A stretch of DNA of 64,000 nucleotides from Isoetes taiwanensis (GCA_021234155.1 JAJEKV010000026.1:498001-562000), one strand, 5' to 3'; counted from the stretch's first letter, positions 10,558 to 22,525 are shown. The notes: generated by a model not told the origin, from the letters alone. Numbers and translations: made by a program.

Positions 10558-12730
10558 TTACTTACGCGTGTCTGTGTCTGTAGTTTCTTCAGGAATAGTA
10601 GCTAGAACTACTTGTTTCAGCTCTACAAAAGTAGCTTCATCATCCAGGGAGCTTGTAAATGGAGGCTGTATCTCTGAAGATGTCATCTTGGCAAAATCAG
10701 ATGAAGCTTTGGCGCCCAATTCTTGATTTTTGTCTGGTAGAGTTGGTAAGGCAGACAGTCTCATCTTGATGAAGTTCACAACCTCATTATCAATGTCAAT
10801 AGCGACACAGTTGCGGCCCTTCCTAAGTGCACAAGCAATCGTTGTACCAGAGCCGAAAAATGCGCCAAACACCCAATCCATGGACGTGAGAACATGTCTA
10901 GAAGATGGTTGATCGGCTTTTGTAGCTTCTGGTAATGATTTACTATCATGCCTTATGCATTAGGGTCTTGCAGCTTCTGCAACACTGCTCGAAACTCACA
11001 CGTTCGAGAAATGTTGGCAAGCTCCTGTGTTAAAATGTTCCATGGTTCATTTTCCATCGAAACTCCAGTAAGCGACATGGAGATATTCCACTTTACTTAG
11101 TAGCCCTGGTCCTCCATCATGGTAATTGATATTTGTTTTGTACCTCAAGAATCTGAAAAAGGATCGAACAAGTTAACTAGGATTAAAAGTATCGTATTCC
11201 AGAACAGAAACTGAAAACAAGAATGTTAAAATGCAAGCAATTTTAACAGAAAGAATACAAACTTGAAGAAAATTAAGAAACATCTGTAATCCAGAATACA
11301 ACCTTACCAGACCATAATTTCATATCCAGCTTGCACTAGGGATCCGAAGTGGTTCTTAAAGGTGGATTTCACAAGTCTCGCTTGCATGCTCGAATGAAAA
11401 ACAACAAGCCGCCAATGCTTCGCTGTTGTAATTTTCTTAATGCCATCGACGAACGCATTAAACTCTGAGTTCTTGAAGGGCTGGTCGTCGTAGCGGCTGT
11501 CCTTAAGTTTGAAGCCATATGGTATGTCAGCTATCACTAAAGTGAAATCATGGGGCTTGATTGATCTAGAAAACTTCGTGCAGTCTCCGTGAACGATAAA
11601 AGATAGGTTGTTTTTATCGAACATAGAAAATGGTTCATAGTCGGAGGGCTCAGCATCTACGACATGCCTGTCCGTTAACGTCCTTTCCTCCTGGACTGTC
11701 CTTACCAGGTGCATGAAGCCCTCCGGTAGGTCTTTGTTCTTTTTTTTGCTCTGTAACAAGAAACGTTACCGCAAGAATGCAAAACGGAGAAGCTAAGAAC
11801 GAAAAACAAAAAGACAACATACCCAGCCCTCAAAATTTGGCGCGTACTGGATGATGCATTCGTCCGAAGTTGCGACAGTTAAAGTTCTTCGCATCTGTCC
11901 CAGCTGTCAACGTTTACTTGTTCTATCAAACATGTTATGACACTCTTTTGGCTAAAAGATAACCGAAACGACAATGAGAAGACTACAAACTTTCTGAAAA
12001 AAAAAACAAAACAAAAATGGTTTAGTGTTCAAAAAAATGCAATCGGTACACAGGGGCAGCTAAAGTGTATTCTAGAATACAAAGTCGCTTTACTACAAAG
12101 CACAAGTGTATTCTAGAATAGAAAGTCGCTTTACTACAAAGCACAAGTGTATTCCGGAATACAAATTCGCTTTACAACAAAGCTAAAGAGAGCTCTGGAT
12201 TACCAGTCCGCTTAACTTGAAAGCAATTGTGTATTTCGGAATACCTTATGCCCTAGTGAACAGCTAAAGTGTATTCCGGAACAAACTTCTGCTTCACTGA
12301 GAAGAAAAGTGTATTCTGGAATGCACTTTTGCTATGCACCAAAGGAAAGGCGTATTCCGAAATATACTTGTGCACTGTTGTAAAGCAAACTTGCGACACA
12401 AATCGTCCTTACTTCGATGAAAGTGACGCCTAATGTAGAAAAATAAAAGGAAAACAAAGTGATGTGTGAGGTTCAACGTACTAAAGACCTTGTCCACAAC
12501 TTTTTGCAGTAGCCTTTCAAGCAAGTCCATATCAGTGAAGCCCTGCATTTCTCTCCAGACGGTTATGGTCATCTCCTTTTTTGGATCATCACAGCCCTTT
12601 TTCTTGCCAGAGACCTTTCTGTTAATTTTCAACTCTCCCCACAGGCTCCTCTGTTTCCTGGACCCTTGCCTGCGAGTGAGGTTTCTTTGTTACTTTAATT
12701 GTTTTCTTTGGAGCTCTCTTGCTTCCTTCT
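10558..12730 (-). pseudogene. Intron-containing beta-class amino DNA methyltransferase (bacterial N6/N4 type), frameshifted
   Basis: Would methylate adenine N6 or cytosine N4 in DNA with S-adenosylmethionine. Phase-consistent exons: about 12489-12632 (plus a basic, nuclear-signal-like lead containing RAPKKTIKVTKKP to about 12730), 11823-11903, 11308-11750 and 11143-10558. Motif order is catalytic motif IV first (VHGDCTKF, then VIADIPYGF, a DPPY variant) and SAM-binding motif I last (GAFFGSGTTIACAL, then GRNCVAIDID), which defines the beta class. Between them lies MVWYKTN with downstream VEYLHVAYWS, typical of the fold. The copy is broken by frameshifts near 11050 and 10960, and the N-terminal lead is also out of frame. 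Introns rule out bacterial contamination. It is divergently arranged with the DUF7869 gene. CCGG-centred palindromes fill one intron and the shared intergenic region. Confidence 0.8.
12060..12372. repeat. Array 1 of palindromic TGTATTCCGGAATACA-like sites, 41-bp spacing
   Basis: Eight dyads are centred at about 12073, 12114, 12155, 12196, 12237, 12277, 12317 and 12358. The spacing is 40-41 bp throughout. The core is GTATTCYRGAATAC, with CTAG or CCGG at the centre. Linkers are related (AAAGTCGCTTTACTACAAAG and variants). The array lies in the intron between the first two methyltransferase exons. About four helical turns per unit would place all dyads on one face of the DNA. Confidence 0.85.
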
Positions 12731-12899
12731 TGCCTATGAAAATACTGTTGTTTGACAAAATCTTATTCGGGAATAGAACTAAAGAATTTATATGCTCAAA
12801 CTTGACAAAAATTACACTTTACAATGCAAAATTTAATGATTTAAAGGCCCTGTTGTAGTCTAAGTAGTGCAAGAAAACCCACCCTTTAAAAACAGGTAA

Positions 12900-13160
12900 A
12901 TACTACGCCGGATTACACTTTTATTTTAGAGAAAATCAAAAGTGTATTTCGGAATATACTTTTGCTTTTTTACTGAAGCCAAAGTGTATTCCGAAATACA
13001 TCTTGGCTTCAGAGAAAACCAAAAGTGTATTCCGGAATACACTTTTGCTTTTTCACTGAAGCCAAGGAATACACTTTGGCTTCAGAGAAAACCGAAAGTA
13101 TATTCTAGAATATACTTTTAGTTTTCACCGAAGTCAAAGTGTATTCCGGAATAGGCCATA
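12900..13160. promoter_or_regulatory. Array 2 of the same palindromes in the divergent intergenic region
   Basis: Dyads are centred at about 12909, 12950, 12992, 13033, 13065 (half site), 13106 and 13147. Spacing is 41-42 bp except at the half site, where a deletion of about 10 bp accounts exactly for the 32-bp interval. Several sites sit in longer palindromes (AAAAGTGTATTCCGGAATAC and its mirror; GAAGCCAA with TTGGCTTC). Looser sites occur at 13396 and 13469, just before the DUF7869 start. Position between two divergent genes suggests binding sites for a regulator or for the element's own protein; this is inference. Confidence 0.7.
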
Positions 13161-13542
13161 GATGCAGAACTGATCGTACAATATACTTTTTGCACTCACC
13201 TGTCCATGATTTCTCTATGCACACCAGAATACAGTCTCTATATTTAAAATCGAGGACACTGGCGTTGGCGCCTAGAACTCATAGACTGGAATACAGAAGT
13301 GAGGGCACCAAAATTTCTTTTTAAACGTACCCCTTATGTTCTACTCTTCTTCTATGTAAAATAGAATACATTTAGTCTTACTATTCTGTTCCAGTGTATT
13401 CCGAAATAAGTTTTAGTTTTTCTTTCGCTTGATTGTTAATGGGCCTTCTACTTGAACATTGTGGTCTTGTATTCAGGAATAACAAACGTTCTGCAGTCGA
13501 GAAAGTTTCTCATGTCTCCAAACTACATTGCAGTTGTTGAAG

Positions 13543-16500
13543 ATGGTAAATCGCTTTGTGAACACACTTCCAGCACCTTTGGTTGTCTCTATCTCTTCTA
13601 GTTCTGAAGAAACGCTTGGCCAAAACGTATTTTCTCCTGATGACCAGGCTTCTCTGACTCCTACCTCGACAAGATCGTTGTTGCTTCTTGAAGACACTCC
13701 GAGTCCAACAAGTATCAGACTGCCACCACCTTTCCAACTGTCACCAAGTCCAGTAGGAAGTACACTCCCCCCTTCTTACACAGCATCACCACATGTTCGT
13801 AGCAGGCTTCCACCACCCTTTGTTCCATCCCCCGGAACTACAGAGGCTCCACCTCAACGAATAGTTAAGAACAAGCTACCCCCACCATTTGTAGTTTCTT
13901 CTCCTTCGTGTAAAAATACAATGAATGCAGAATGCGCAGAAGACTGTAAGATTCTCTACAATTTCTCTCACCATGACTTCACTATATATAAGGGCGATGT
14001 TGCAGCATGTACTCCTGTTCACATAACAGTTGTGACACACGGATTTGCAGAATTCCAGTCTACTATAAAGGAGATGTTTGCAAGAATTCCTTCTCAAGAT
14101 GGTACAAGGACAGCTTCTGCCACAACATCTTATGGACCATCACCATCGTTTAACATTGTGCCGCCGCCTTATCCGGGAACAACTTTACATGGTCTGTTTT
14201 TCTCTATGAACACACCACTCAGGGCAGAGGAGGTCACCGCTTTTGTAGAACTCTCAACAGAAGATGAAGACACCAACGAGAAGCAACGAGATTACATATT
14301 CTCCAGCCAATCTTCGAAGCAATTCAAGGTGGATTTTAGTTTGAGAGCATGCTCCTCTGTAAGAAGAAGAAACCTTATGGACGAATACAAAATGAGGAGA
14401 CTTCTAAGAACTAAATGCTGCTCATTGGGTTGCATCAACAGATTTAATATGGCTAAATTATGTGCAGTTAGAGACAATTATAGTTCAATGACAATGGCAG
14501 ATCAGAATGCCTACTTAGCTTATCATGTAAGACCAGACTGCAACACCTTCTTACACTACATTAACCGTGAACAAGTTTACCAAAAATGCTTTATGGTTGT
14601 CCACCGTTTAGGGTCCACCAGAATGTCTCGAATACACAAAAGACTGGATAAAAACCCAGCAATTGATGATCACTGTGGACCAAGAAGAGTTGTAACAATG
14701 CATGCCCTAGCTGTTGTTGTGTTATGGATGGAGAAATATTTTAGAGCAACATGTGAGAAGTTGCCTAACAATAACATGTATCATTTGACAGACAACATCA
14801 CAAAAAAAATGTCTTCAAAGAATACAAAGAGACTCGCATTTAGTTTCAGCACATCTCTTACTCACACTTCACTAGACTGTGGAAAAGTGAATTCGTTCTT
14901 GTAAAAATTCCCATGAGACATAGAATGTCTGTTTGCTCAAGATGTGCAGAATTAAAGAGTCAACAAGAAACTGCAAACACAGAGGTCGAAAGAAGTAAGT
15001 TCAAGTTCTCTAATCTCTCGCTTGTTTTAAAGAAATGTTTTGACTTGATTTCTTCAACAGATATTGTGCAACAGAACCTTGCTAGATATCGTGAACAACA
15101 AACAACAGAGAGAAGAAAGCTTGCCAAGCATAAAAAAAAAAGCTCTCAAACGTCCATAATAACATATGTCTGTTGTAATTGATGGAATGGATAAAAAAAA
15201 AAAGATAACTCTACCTCATTTCTTAAATCTTCCTAAAGATGTGCCAGAGGAATGTTTCGTTAAGGTCCACCTTGTAGGAGCTATGGTCTTCAAAGAAAGT
15301 CTAAAGTGCAAAGTATTTTTGACGTATCCAAACTTGCATGGTAACCCGAACCTCACAATTACAATTCTTGACAAGATCCTGTGCGAGCAAGAGCAATTAC
15401 CACTAGTGCTACACTACAAGGGAGAACAAGAATCAAACGCTATTTGCTTATTGTGCCATGCTAGTGGAGCTAGGGATCTTCAGAAAAGTAAAGCTTGAAT
15501 TTTTACTTGTAGGCCACACTCATGATCAAATAGACCACATGTTCAACAAATTTTCCGTGCGCCTTAGAAGGAAGAAGGCTTTTTGTCTCCTGCTTTAGTT
15601 CGTATCATTGAAGGTTCTTACACTCCCATTCCAGTGTTGAGCTTCTCAAAGAGACTGCTGACTTTAGAGAGTTTATTTTCCCTCAACATTTTTAGATATT
15701 AGGGAGCAAGATGTGAACAAGTTGAATGATCTCACCTTTCAACATCACATTAAGTTCTACTTGAAGGATGGACAAAGCTTTCGACAGGGAAAGAAGTACA
15801 CCACAACTAAGGATTGAAGTCCACAATCTGTTCCTGACACTTGCTTCATAGAAGGTGATGGGCAACTTCCTCTCAAAAATTCTAACGAGTCCAAATAGAA
15901 GAAAAGTACCCCAGTGACATCCTTAAAAGCCATTGAAAATGGAATTTTCTCAGGCTTTAAGTACCTCTTAGAAGAAGATCAGATGTGGTGAAGAAATTTC
16001 TTTTTTGAACAGAAAATTGTTATGCAAAATCTAGCTCTAAGACAGTTGCAAGAACCGCTTCAATGGCCTAGCACCTTCCATCAACTCTAGAACCAGACAG
16101 GTCCAAACAATGCTACAATAGCACCTACAGTAGAGGAAGACGAGGACTGAGTCATGTACCTCAGACCAAGATGCAAGAATGAGCCTCAAGGTAATATCAC
16201 AGAAATTTTCAAAGGTATGCTGATTGCTTTTCCAACTGAGGAGGATGACAAAGGTCGACCTTTTTGGATAGCAAAAGTACTTGACATAGTCAAGGAGGAA
16301 GGATTGGTAACTAAACTCAAGATTCACTAGCTTGCGACACGTTCAGAAATGCTTTTGAAGGTAGGTATGAGTTAGAAATGAGAACTCAAGGAAAAGGGAG
16401 AAAGTCCAAGAAAGTGGGTTGTACGGATGAGCTGAACCTAAGTGACGTGACTATATTGTGCTATGATTTCAAATTGAAATCTGACAATCGTCTACACCAT

Positions 16501-16731
16501 AGGACTATCAATTTGCTTAAAAAGACTTGTAATTACGAGGAAGATGATGAAGAAGGGAGTGGTGGTGGCAATGTTTCACCATCTGTTGACAGTGATGAGG
16601 GAGATAACTCAAGCACTTCCTCGAGTGATATTGAAAGAAGTGAAGATGATGAGGATGGCATAAATGAGGGGGGATCCATCACGTCATCATGTTCATCACT
16701 CCTCACATTTGTGTACATAACTGAGTCTTAG
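13543..16731 (+). pseudogene. DUF7869-type transposase-like protein gene, frameshifted
   Basis: The first ATG is 13543. The N terminus is proline-rich with repeated LPPPF/LPPSY motifs (residues ~60-125). A Cys-containing block follows (RTKCCSLGCINRF, then VYQKCFMVVHRLGSTRMSRI). From 14913 a shifted frame reads MSVCSRCAELKSQQ. An intron at 14995-15060 has GTAAGT and CAACAG borders. The core reads VVIDGMDKKK, LPHFLNLPKDV, KVHLVGAMVF, then in other frames TRENKNQTLFAYCAMLVELG and KLEFLLVGHTHDQIDHMFNK. The D / DN-ENKN / GHTH-D-D pattern is that of DUF7869 proteins, which look like RNase-H-fold transposases. Sequence near 15412 has lost a few bases where QMDN-like residues belong, and the frame after 15590 stops. 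The C-terminal tail (16378-16731) is highly acidic. At least three frameshifts make this a relic; no terminal repeats were found. Confidence 0.7.
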
Positions 16732-16734
16732 AAA

Positions 16735-18055
16735 AAGACTGTAAATTTTGCATGTGAATATGAAGATTTTATTTTCAAATTTTGAGAATACTATAATTTC
16801 AATTACAGACTTTACTTTAATTTTTTGTTAAATATTATATTCTCTTATATTACTGGTTCTTTCTAAAAACATACTTCAAGAAAATTCTATTTGCAAGGAA
16901 AAGTGTCACTTTAAAAAAGTCAACTCTCTCGTTGCATAAAAAAATTAGTCATTTTTTGGGGGGGGGGAGGGGAGGTTTCAAAATACAATTTTATGCACCC
17001 CTTTTTTTTACCTCATTTTAATCCCTTTTTGTAAAAAATAAAGGAATTTTAAGGAATATTCCTTTCGTTCTCGTTTCAATGATTTGATCCCATTTAATAT
17101 GCAATCTTGTTTGGTGCCCAATCATTGCTGGCTTGCCATATACAACTTAGGTGGCAACAACTTAGGCAACAATGCTGAGCCCACTTCGTTCTCCACTTGC
17201 ATGTCATCTCGACCCATATGGAAGTGGGGTGATTCAATGTCATGGAAAAACGGAGGAAAAAACACGACAAAAAGCCCTCAAAAGTACTAATACAAGGGTC
17301 AAATTATCTAAATCGTATAGCAAAAGGATAACCCAGAGTTTGAGAAAATCCTTCGGGGATCCTTTAGACCAGCATAAAAGGATCATACACCAGGATCCTT
17401 TAGACCAGGGTAAAAGCATCACACACTTAGAAGTAAGGTTGGTTTCCCATGAGCACAAAACCTAAGGTTTTTGCGGTGAGACAACCTTGCCAGAGTTTTC
17501 CATGAGGTGGCGACCTGTATCTTTTTATGAAATAGCGACCTGGATTTACTCAAATTTGGACCTAAATTCTAAGAATTCATCTGCTATTTCTGAGCGCCTA
17601 GGTTTTACCTCATTTCTTTGTTTATGTTGGTTTCGTCTCTTTGTAACCAGATTTTGCGTTCATTCTTGGTCACTTTCGTACAAAAGGACAAGTATCAAAT
17701 TTAAATGTCCATGGGAATGCAACTTGTTTGGGTCAAATATGCCAAGGTTACGGGAAGCCATTGTAACCCTAAAATACCTTTGTCATCACTAGATAGTTCC
17801 ATTGGATCTTTACCATTACAAGAAATTTATCGCAGCAGCCTTGGCCGCCGCAAACGTTTCTTTCGTTCCAACCCAGTGAAGCTGGATCCTGCAATAAGTT
17901 CCAGGTCACGTTAGCTGCAACTGGATAAAGTAAGACCCAAAGCGATGAAAACAAATGACATCATCTCTAAGAAAACAAAATTGCTAAAATAACATAGATA
18001 GCATTATGAAAGAAGTAAACCAGAAAATACTTTTATTGATCAAAGTATATGCAAT
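16735..18055. other. Gene-poor stretch with a small tandem repeat
   Basis: No supported gene. There is a G-run at 16959-16976. A 36-bp unit beginning GATCCTTTAGACCAG is repeated twice at about 17358-17430. The 3' terminus of the DUF7869/methyltransferase element should lie in here or upstream of 17050, but I could not find a repeat matching the 10.1-10.5 kb side. Confidence 0.5.
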
Positions 18056-18059
18056 GCAC

Positions 18060-19376
18060 ATACAATACAAATATTGGCTAATCGAGGGGTTATAGAGGCG
18101 CCTTTTTTTGGTGGGATACTGCTAAAATTCTTTATGCTTGGAAGGGTGATAGTTGCTAAGCATGTATTGAGCAACATGCATATCTATATGGATTTTACCC
18201 TTCTTGCGTCCCAATCAAAGTTTCGAGAGATTGTGGGTGTTATCAGAAACTTTTTTTAGGATGGAAATGAAGCAGGGGCTGTAATAAAGATTGCATGGTC
18301 TAAGTGTATAAAACCTAAGTTTGCTGGAAGTTTGGGCATGATTGATATCCATTTGCAGAGTAAGGTTTTGATCTCAAAATTCATCTACAGGATTCTTGTG
18401 GGTAAGGATGATTCTCCTGGGTTACGACTTTTTTTATTTTTTATTTTTTTGAAGGTACGAGATGATTTTTTTTTTTTGAAAGTTATGACTTATTGCACAG
18501 GCTCTTATCCGCTATATTGCTTTTGGTAAAGTCACACTTAAATTTGTTCTTCCATGGACTCTATTTTATGAGTTGCGGTCTTATCATAATGCTTCTCCAT
18601 TTTTAATGGGATTATTAGATTCCTGGCACACAGTCAAAACATTATTTCATATCAGTCCAGCTGCTTGTGCTCAGTTGAATGCACCTTGTTGGTGGATCCC
18701 CTACAGACAATGCACCACTTTGCTTTACAGTACACCCATTGACTCAATGACATTGAAAAATGGCGGGAATCTTAACAATTGCAGCATGGTATGACTCAGG
18801 CCAGCTGTTGTCATAGGAGGCGTTTCAACTGAAGTTTTTGTTGGGACGGGGATAGAGCTCTTTGGCAAAAAGTTATTGACTATCTACAACCTATTCTGTC
18901 ACACCAAGAAGATAATTTGATATGGGCTTTTCATGAGGTTAAGCAGTGCAAACTTGCCAAGTTTATATATAAGTTATTGCTTGATACTGATATTCTTTCT
19001 CCTTCTAATAAGTGGCCCCTTCAACTCCATCCTCTTCAATAGCAGCAGATGTGGTCTTGGGCATGGGATAAGCTACTTCATCCTAAAGTGGCAGTTCTTT
19101 GGTGGCAGATTCTTCATCAATGTCTTTGGGTTAACATGCTTGCCCATAAGTTTAACCCTAGAATATCAGATCATTGTCCAATATGCAAGCGTGAATCTGA
19201 GACCATTGAATATTGCTTTTTTTATATGTGATCACCTCAGACAGGTATGGGCGTGGTTGTTCTCTCTTCATTCACAAGTCAACAAGTGCACTTGGCAATT
19301 TACCCAAGTACTCGAACGGAGTTACAAAGCCAGGCTTTTCATCTTGCAGCAGGGTGGTTGCTTTGGACTATCTAAA
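18060..19376 (+). pseudogene. LINE fragment A: RT C terminus and zinc-binding domain
   Basis: Broken frames encode GRVIVAKHVLSNMHIYM, FREIVGVIRNFF and KPKFAGSLGMIDIHLQSKVL, the linker after the reverse transcriptase of plant L1-type LINEs. At 19049 the zf-RVT-like domain follows (VAVLWWQILHQCLWVNMLA, then DHCPICKRESETIEYCFF, with the CPIC knuckle). Several stops and frameshifts are present. The copy ends abruptly at the TCTAAAAA sequence at about 19376, where fragments B and C continue. Confidence 0.75.
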
Positions 19377-20742
19377 AATTGTTGGGATATAGATGTCTTA
19401 TTTTTAACATATGCCATGGACATCATGCTCTTGCACAGAAAACCTTTGATAGAAAACTATCTAAACCACACTTGCTCGCATCATATTTCAAAAAGAAAAG
19501 AAAAGAAGGTAGTTCATAAGCTATTTCCTAAGTTGATCGTGTCCACCTTGTGTTAGGTAATCGCCAAGTAAGGGAGTTTTTGATAGGAAAATGTCAAGTA
19601 GTGCAAGATAAACAATAATTATAATTATCTTAATATAAAAAATATTTCACACACAATCCAAGGAATTGCAGGCAGAAGAGAGATATTATGTTATAAATGG
19701 TCAATGATTTAATATGATACGAGGGGATTCACATGATGCTCCATGGACTCTATTTTATGAGTTGCGGTCTTATCATAATGCTTCTCCATTTTTAATGGGA
19801 TTATTAGATTCCTGGCACACAGTCAAAACATTATTTCATATCAGTCCAGCTGCTTGTGCTCAGTTGAATGCATCTTGTTGGTGGATCCACTCTGCATAAT
19901 GCACCACTTTGTTTTTACATGGTACACCCATTGACTCAATGACATTGAAAAATGGCGGGAATCTTAACAATTGCAGCATGGTATGACTCAGGCCAGCTGT
20001 TGTCATAGGAGGCGTTTCAACTGAAGTTTTTGTTGGGACGGGGATAGAGCTTTTTGGCAAAAAGTTATTGACTATCTACAACCTATTCTGTCACACCAAG
20101 AAGGTAATTTGACATGGGCTTTTCATGAGGTTAGCAAAGTGCAAACTTGCGAGAAGTCTATATATAAGTTATTGCTTGATAATCGATATTCTTTCTCCTT
20201 CTAATAAGTGGCCCCTTCAACTCCATCCTCTTCAATAGCAGCAGATGTGGTCTTGGGCATGGGATAAGCTACTTCATCCTAAAGTGGCAGTTCTTTGGTG
20301 GCAGATTCTTCATCAATGTCTTTGGGTTAACATGCTTGCCCATAAGTTTAACCCTAGAATATCAGATCATTGTCCAATATGCAAGCGTGAATCTGAGACC
20401 ATTGAATATTGCTTTTTTTTATATGTGATCACCTCAGACAGGTATGGGCGTGGTTGTTCTCTCATCATTCACAAGTCAACAAGTGCACTTGGCAATTTAC
20501 CCAAGTACTCGAACGGAGTTACAAAGCCAGGCTTTTCATCTTGCGGTGAGGTGGTTGCTTTGGACTATCTAAAAAGGCGAAGAGTGGTAATCTTTAAAGG
20601 TTTGGATGTTAACAGTGTTCTCCAAGAAGCCAAGAAGCAAAAATTCAAATTGTTAAGTCGTACCATTGTTCTTCACTTGCCCCTCATAAGAGGCGATTAA
20701 TCTTTGAGGAGTATTTGGATGTGCGCTTTTATGCTTAGGTAG
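19377..20742 (+). repeat. Direct repeat, copy 1 (~1.37 kb)
   Basis: This block, from TTGTTGGGATATAGATGTC to TTATGCTTAGGTAGGTTGC, recurs at 22952-24322 nearly base for base except for small differences near 19895 and 23550. It contains a 360-bp non-LINE segment plus a LINE 3' fragment. The simplest reading is a segmental duplication that copied part of the LINE and its neighbour together. Confidence 0.85.
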
Positions 20743-20855
20743 GTTGCTAGATCTTTGCTTATCCGCTGAGATTTTATTCCTGTCTTTGCACTTATACTTG
20801 TATTTGATTCTTTGATTATAAAGTATGACGTCCTTTAACAAAAAAAAAAAAAACA
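19738..20855 (+). pseudogene. LINE fragment B with poly(A) tail
   Basis: It carries the same zf-RVT-like segment as fragment A (open from 20245 to 20700 as 151 codons, including NPRISDHCPICKRESETIEY). It continues further to a typical plant LINE 3' end, TTTGATTATAAAGTATGACG followed by a run of A at about 20840-20853. It lacks the reverse transcriptase and most of ORF2, as expected of a 5'-truncated or dismembered insertion. Confidence 0.75.
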
Positions 20856-20879
20856 TCAATATTGGCTCTATAAAGAATT

Positions 20880-21995
20880 CTTGCTCTTCAAACTAAGATG
20901 TGTATATTTCTTCATTAAATGTCTACGCAAGATACTCATTAGCTGCAAATATTTGATAGCACTAGAACCTCTGATGTACCATACACAACTCTCATACTCT
21001 CAAATCCCTAACTAAATCTAGCAAGTTTCTTCTTAGTGAATACAATTAACACCATCTGTCAAGAAAATCAAGTATCTAGTATCATTCTTTTTTCTTAATT
21101 CAATCTAGCATATTATTAGTAGGCTCGCCTAACCCCAACCCCCTCCCAAAACAACAATCTTTGAAATTCTAGCCTATCCACGTCTCCTGGCATGTGGATA
21201 CTTGGTTTTCCGGAAAGATGGTGTTAGTTGTATTCATTAAAAAGAAACTTGCTAGATTTACTTAGGGATTTGAGAGTATGAGAGTTGTGTGGCATATCAG
21301 AGGTTCTAGTGCTATCAAATATTTAAATCATTATTCCTTTGTGCCTTCTAGATAAGAAGAATGGTTCATAACTTATTCTTTCCCCCTTTCTTTAAGCTAC
21401 TATGACTATAGATAGCTTCATGAAAGTACAATTTCTTATTTCAGAAAAGGAACGTACAATTTGCTTTGTATCCTTGTCATATTATTAAAGGCATCTTCTC
21501 CTTCGATCTTCACATCAAAGTCTTTCTTTCATCTTTAACTTCTTTTTCTATCTCTCTTGCAACAAAATAGCTATCCATTGTTTTGTAGGTTCATTGACTA
21601 GAATACAAAAGATTGCATTCCTGTTACACTTTTTAATTTGCGTTCAACAATGAAAACTTGTTAGCACAAAGGATACATTTCATAATAGAATGTAACAATG
21701 AAACCATGTAACCATCCAAAAGGATTGTGGCACGAAAAAATTAGCAATGGACAAAAACAAAAATGAAAAATTAGAAACTGAGTTATATATGGAATGAATA
21801 ATTATGCTCAGCAGAAAGTTTGAGGTGGAATTTTCTGGTGGCCGCAGCCAGCTGCAGAAAATTCCATCTCGAAACTTTCTGCTGAGTAGAATTCTCCAAT
21901 CAAAAAGAAAAAAGTGGGGCTCGAAATTTTTGGCCGAATTTTGTCTTTTCGATAAAATCTTATTTGGCGGCAAGATAAAACTTGTATCCTTGCAC
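20880..21995. repeat. Right arm of the ~1.1 kb inverted duplication
   Basis: Reverse complement of 1-1116. It begins just after the poly(A) of LINE fragment B and separates the two copies of the 1.37 kb direct repeat. Its short palindrome at about 21810-21895 (GCAGAAAGTTTGAGGTGGAA and its inverse) keeps better symmetry than the left arm. No gene seen. Confidence 0.85.
20948..21323. mobile_element. Fold-back MITE-like element, copy 2
   Basis: Inverted copy of 670-1050, with the same ~130-bp terminal inverted repeats. Confidence 0.7.
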
Positions 21996-22525
21996 AACAT
22001 CTCATACACCACAACACTACATTCAAAATGGTTATGCAAAAGTGTCATGCTTTTGGAATTTAAATGAATGATGGTTATTATTTTGGAATTTTTATTTCTT
22101 TTCGATATGCCCATTAATTTCCACTCAGATTACTCGGTGTCTTGCAAGAGAGAAAAATCTTCTTCTTCAAGAACCATTAGAGCAACCACCATTAGAGGCA
22201 AAGAACTTCCAACTGGATTATTTATCTTTTTTTGCACAACAATTGAAAGGCCACATATCGCCAAGCTAGCGGTAGACTCATGTCATTTTGTCGCCACGGA
22301 CCCTGAATGATGCAGTATTTGTCTTTTCCATCTCTACTCAAAGAGACCAAAATTAAAAAGACCTAAATTCAGCCCTTTGATGGCAAATTCTAACAAAATA
22401 GATACCGCGAAGGCCTCTTAGAACAAGCTTTTTAATGAGCCCATCCTCCAATCCCCCCATCTCTTAATAAAAAACATTCGACACAAAAATCCGAGGAAAT
22501 GCACTCTACTGATACCTCCATTCTA

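Noticed and set aside
10558-12730. Methyltransferase as bacterial contamination
   Set aside because: The coding parts are split by introns with GT/AG borders and flanked by plant-type repeats.
12060-13160. CRISPR-like regular repeats
   Set aside because: The spacing is regular, but the repeats are symmetric 14-16-mers with related linkers instead of unique spacers, in an intron-containing eukaryotic locus.
16533-16718. Serine/proline-rich minus-strand frame
   Set aside because: It is the complement of the acidic tail of the DUF7869 gene.
10100-17080. Terminal inverted repeats for the methyltransferase/DUF7869 element
   Set aside because: Weak similarity between GTTTCAAAGATTCCC near 10180 and the reverse complement near 16980 is not better than chance, so the borders stay undefined.
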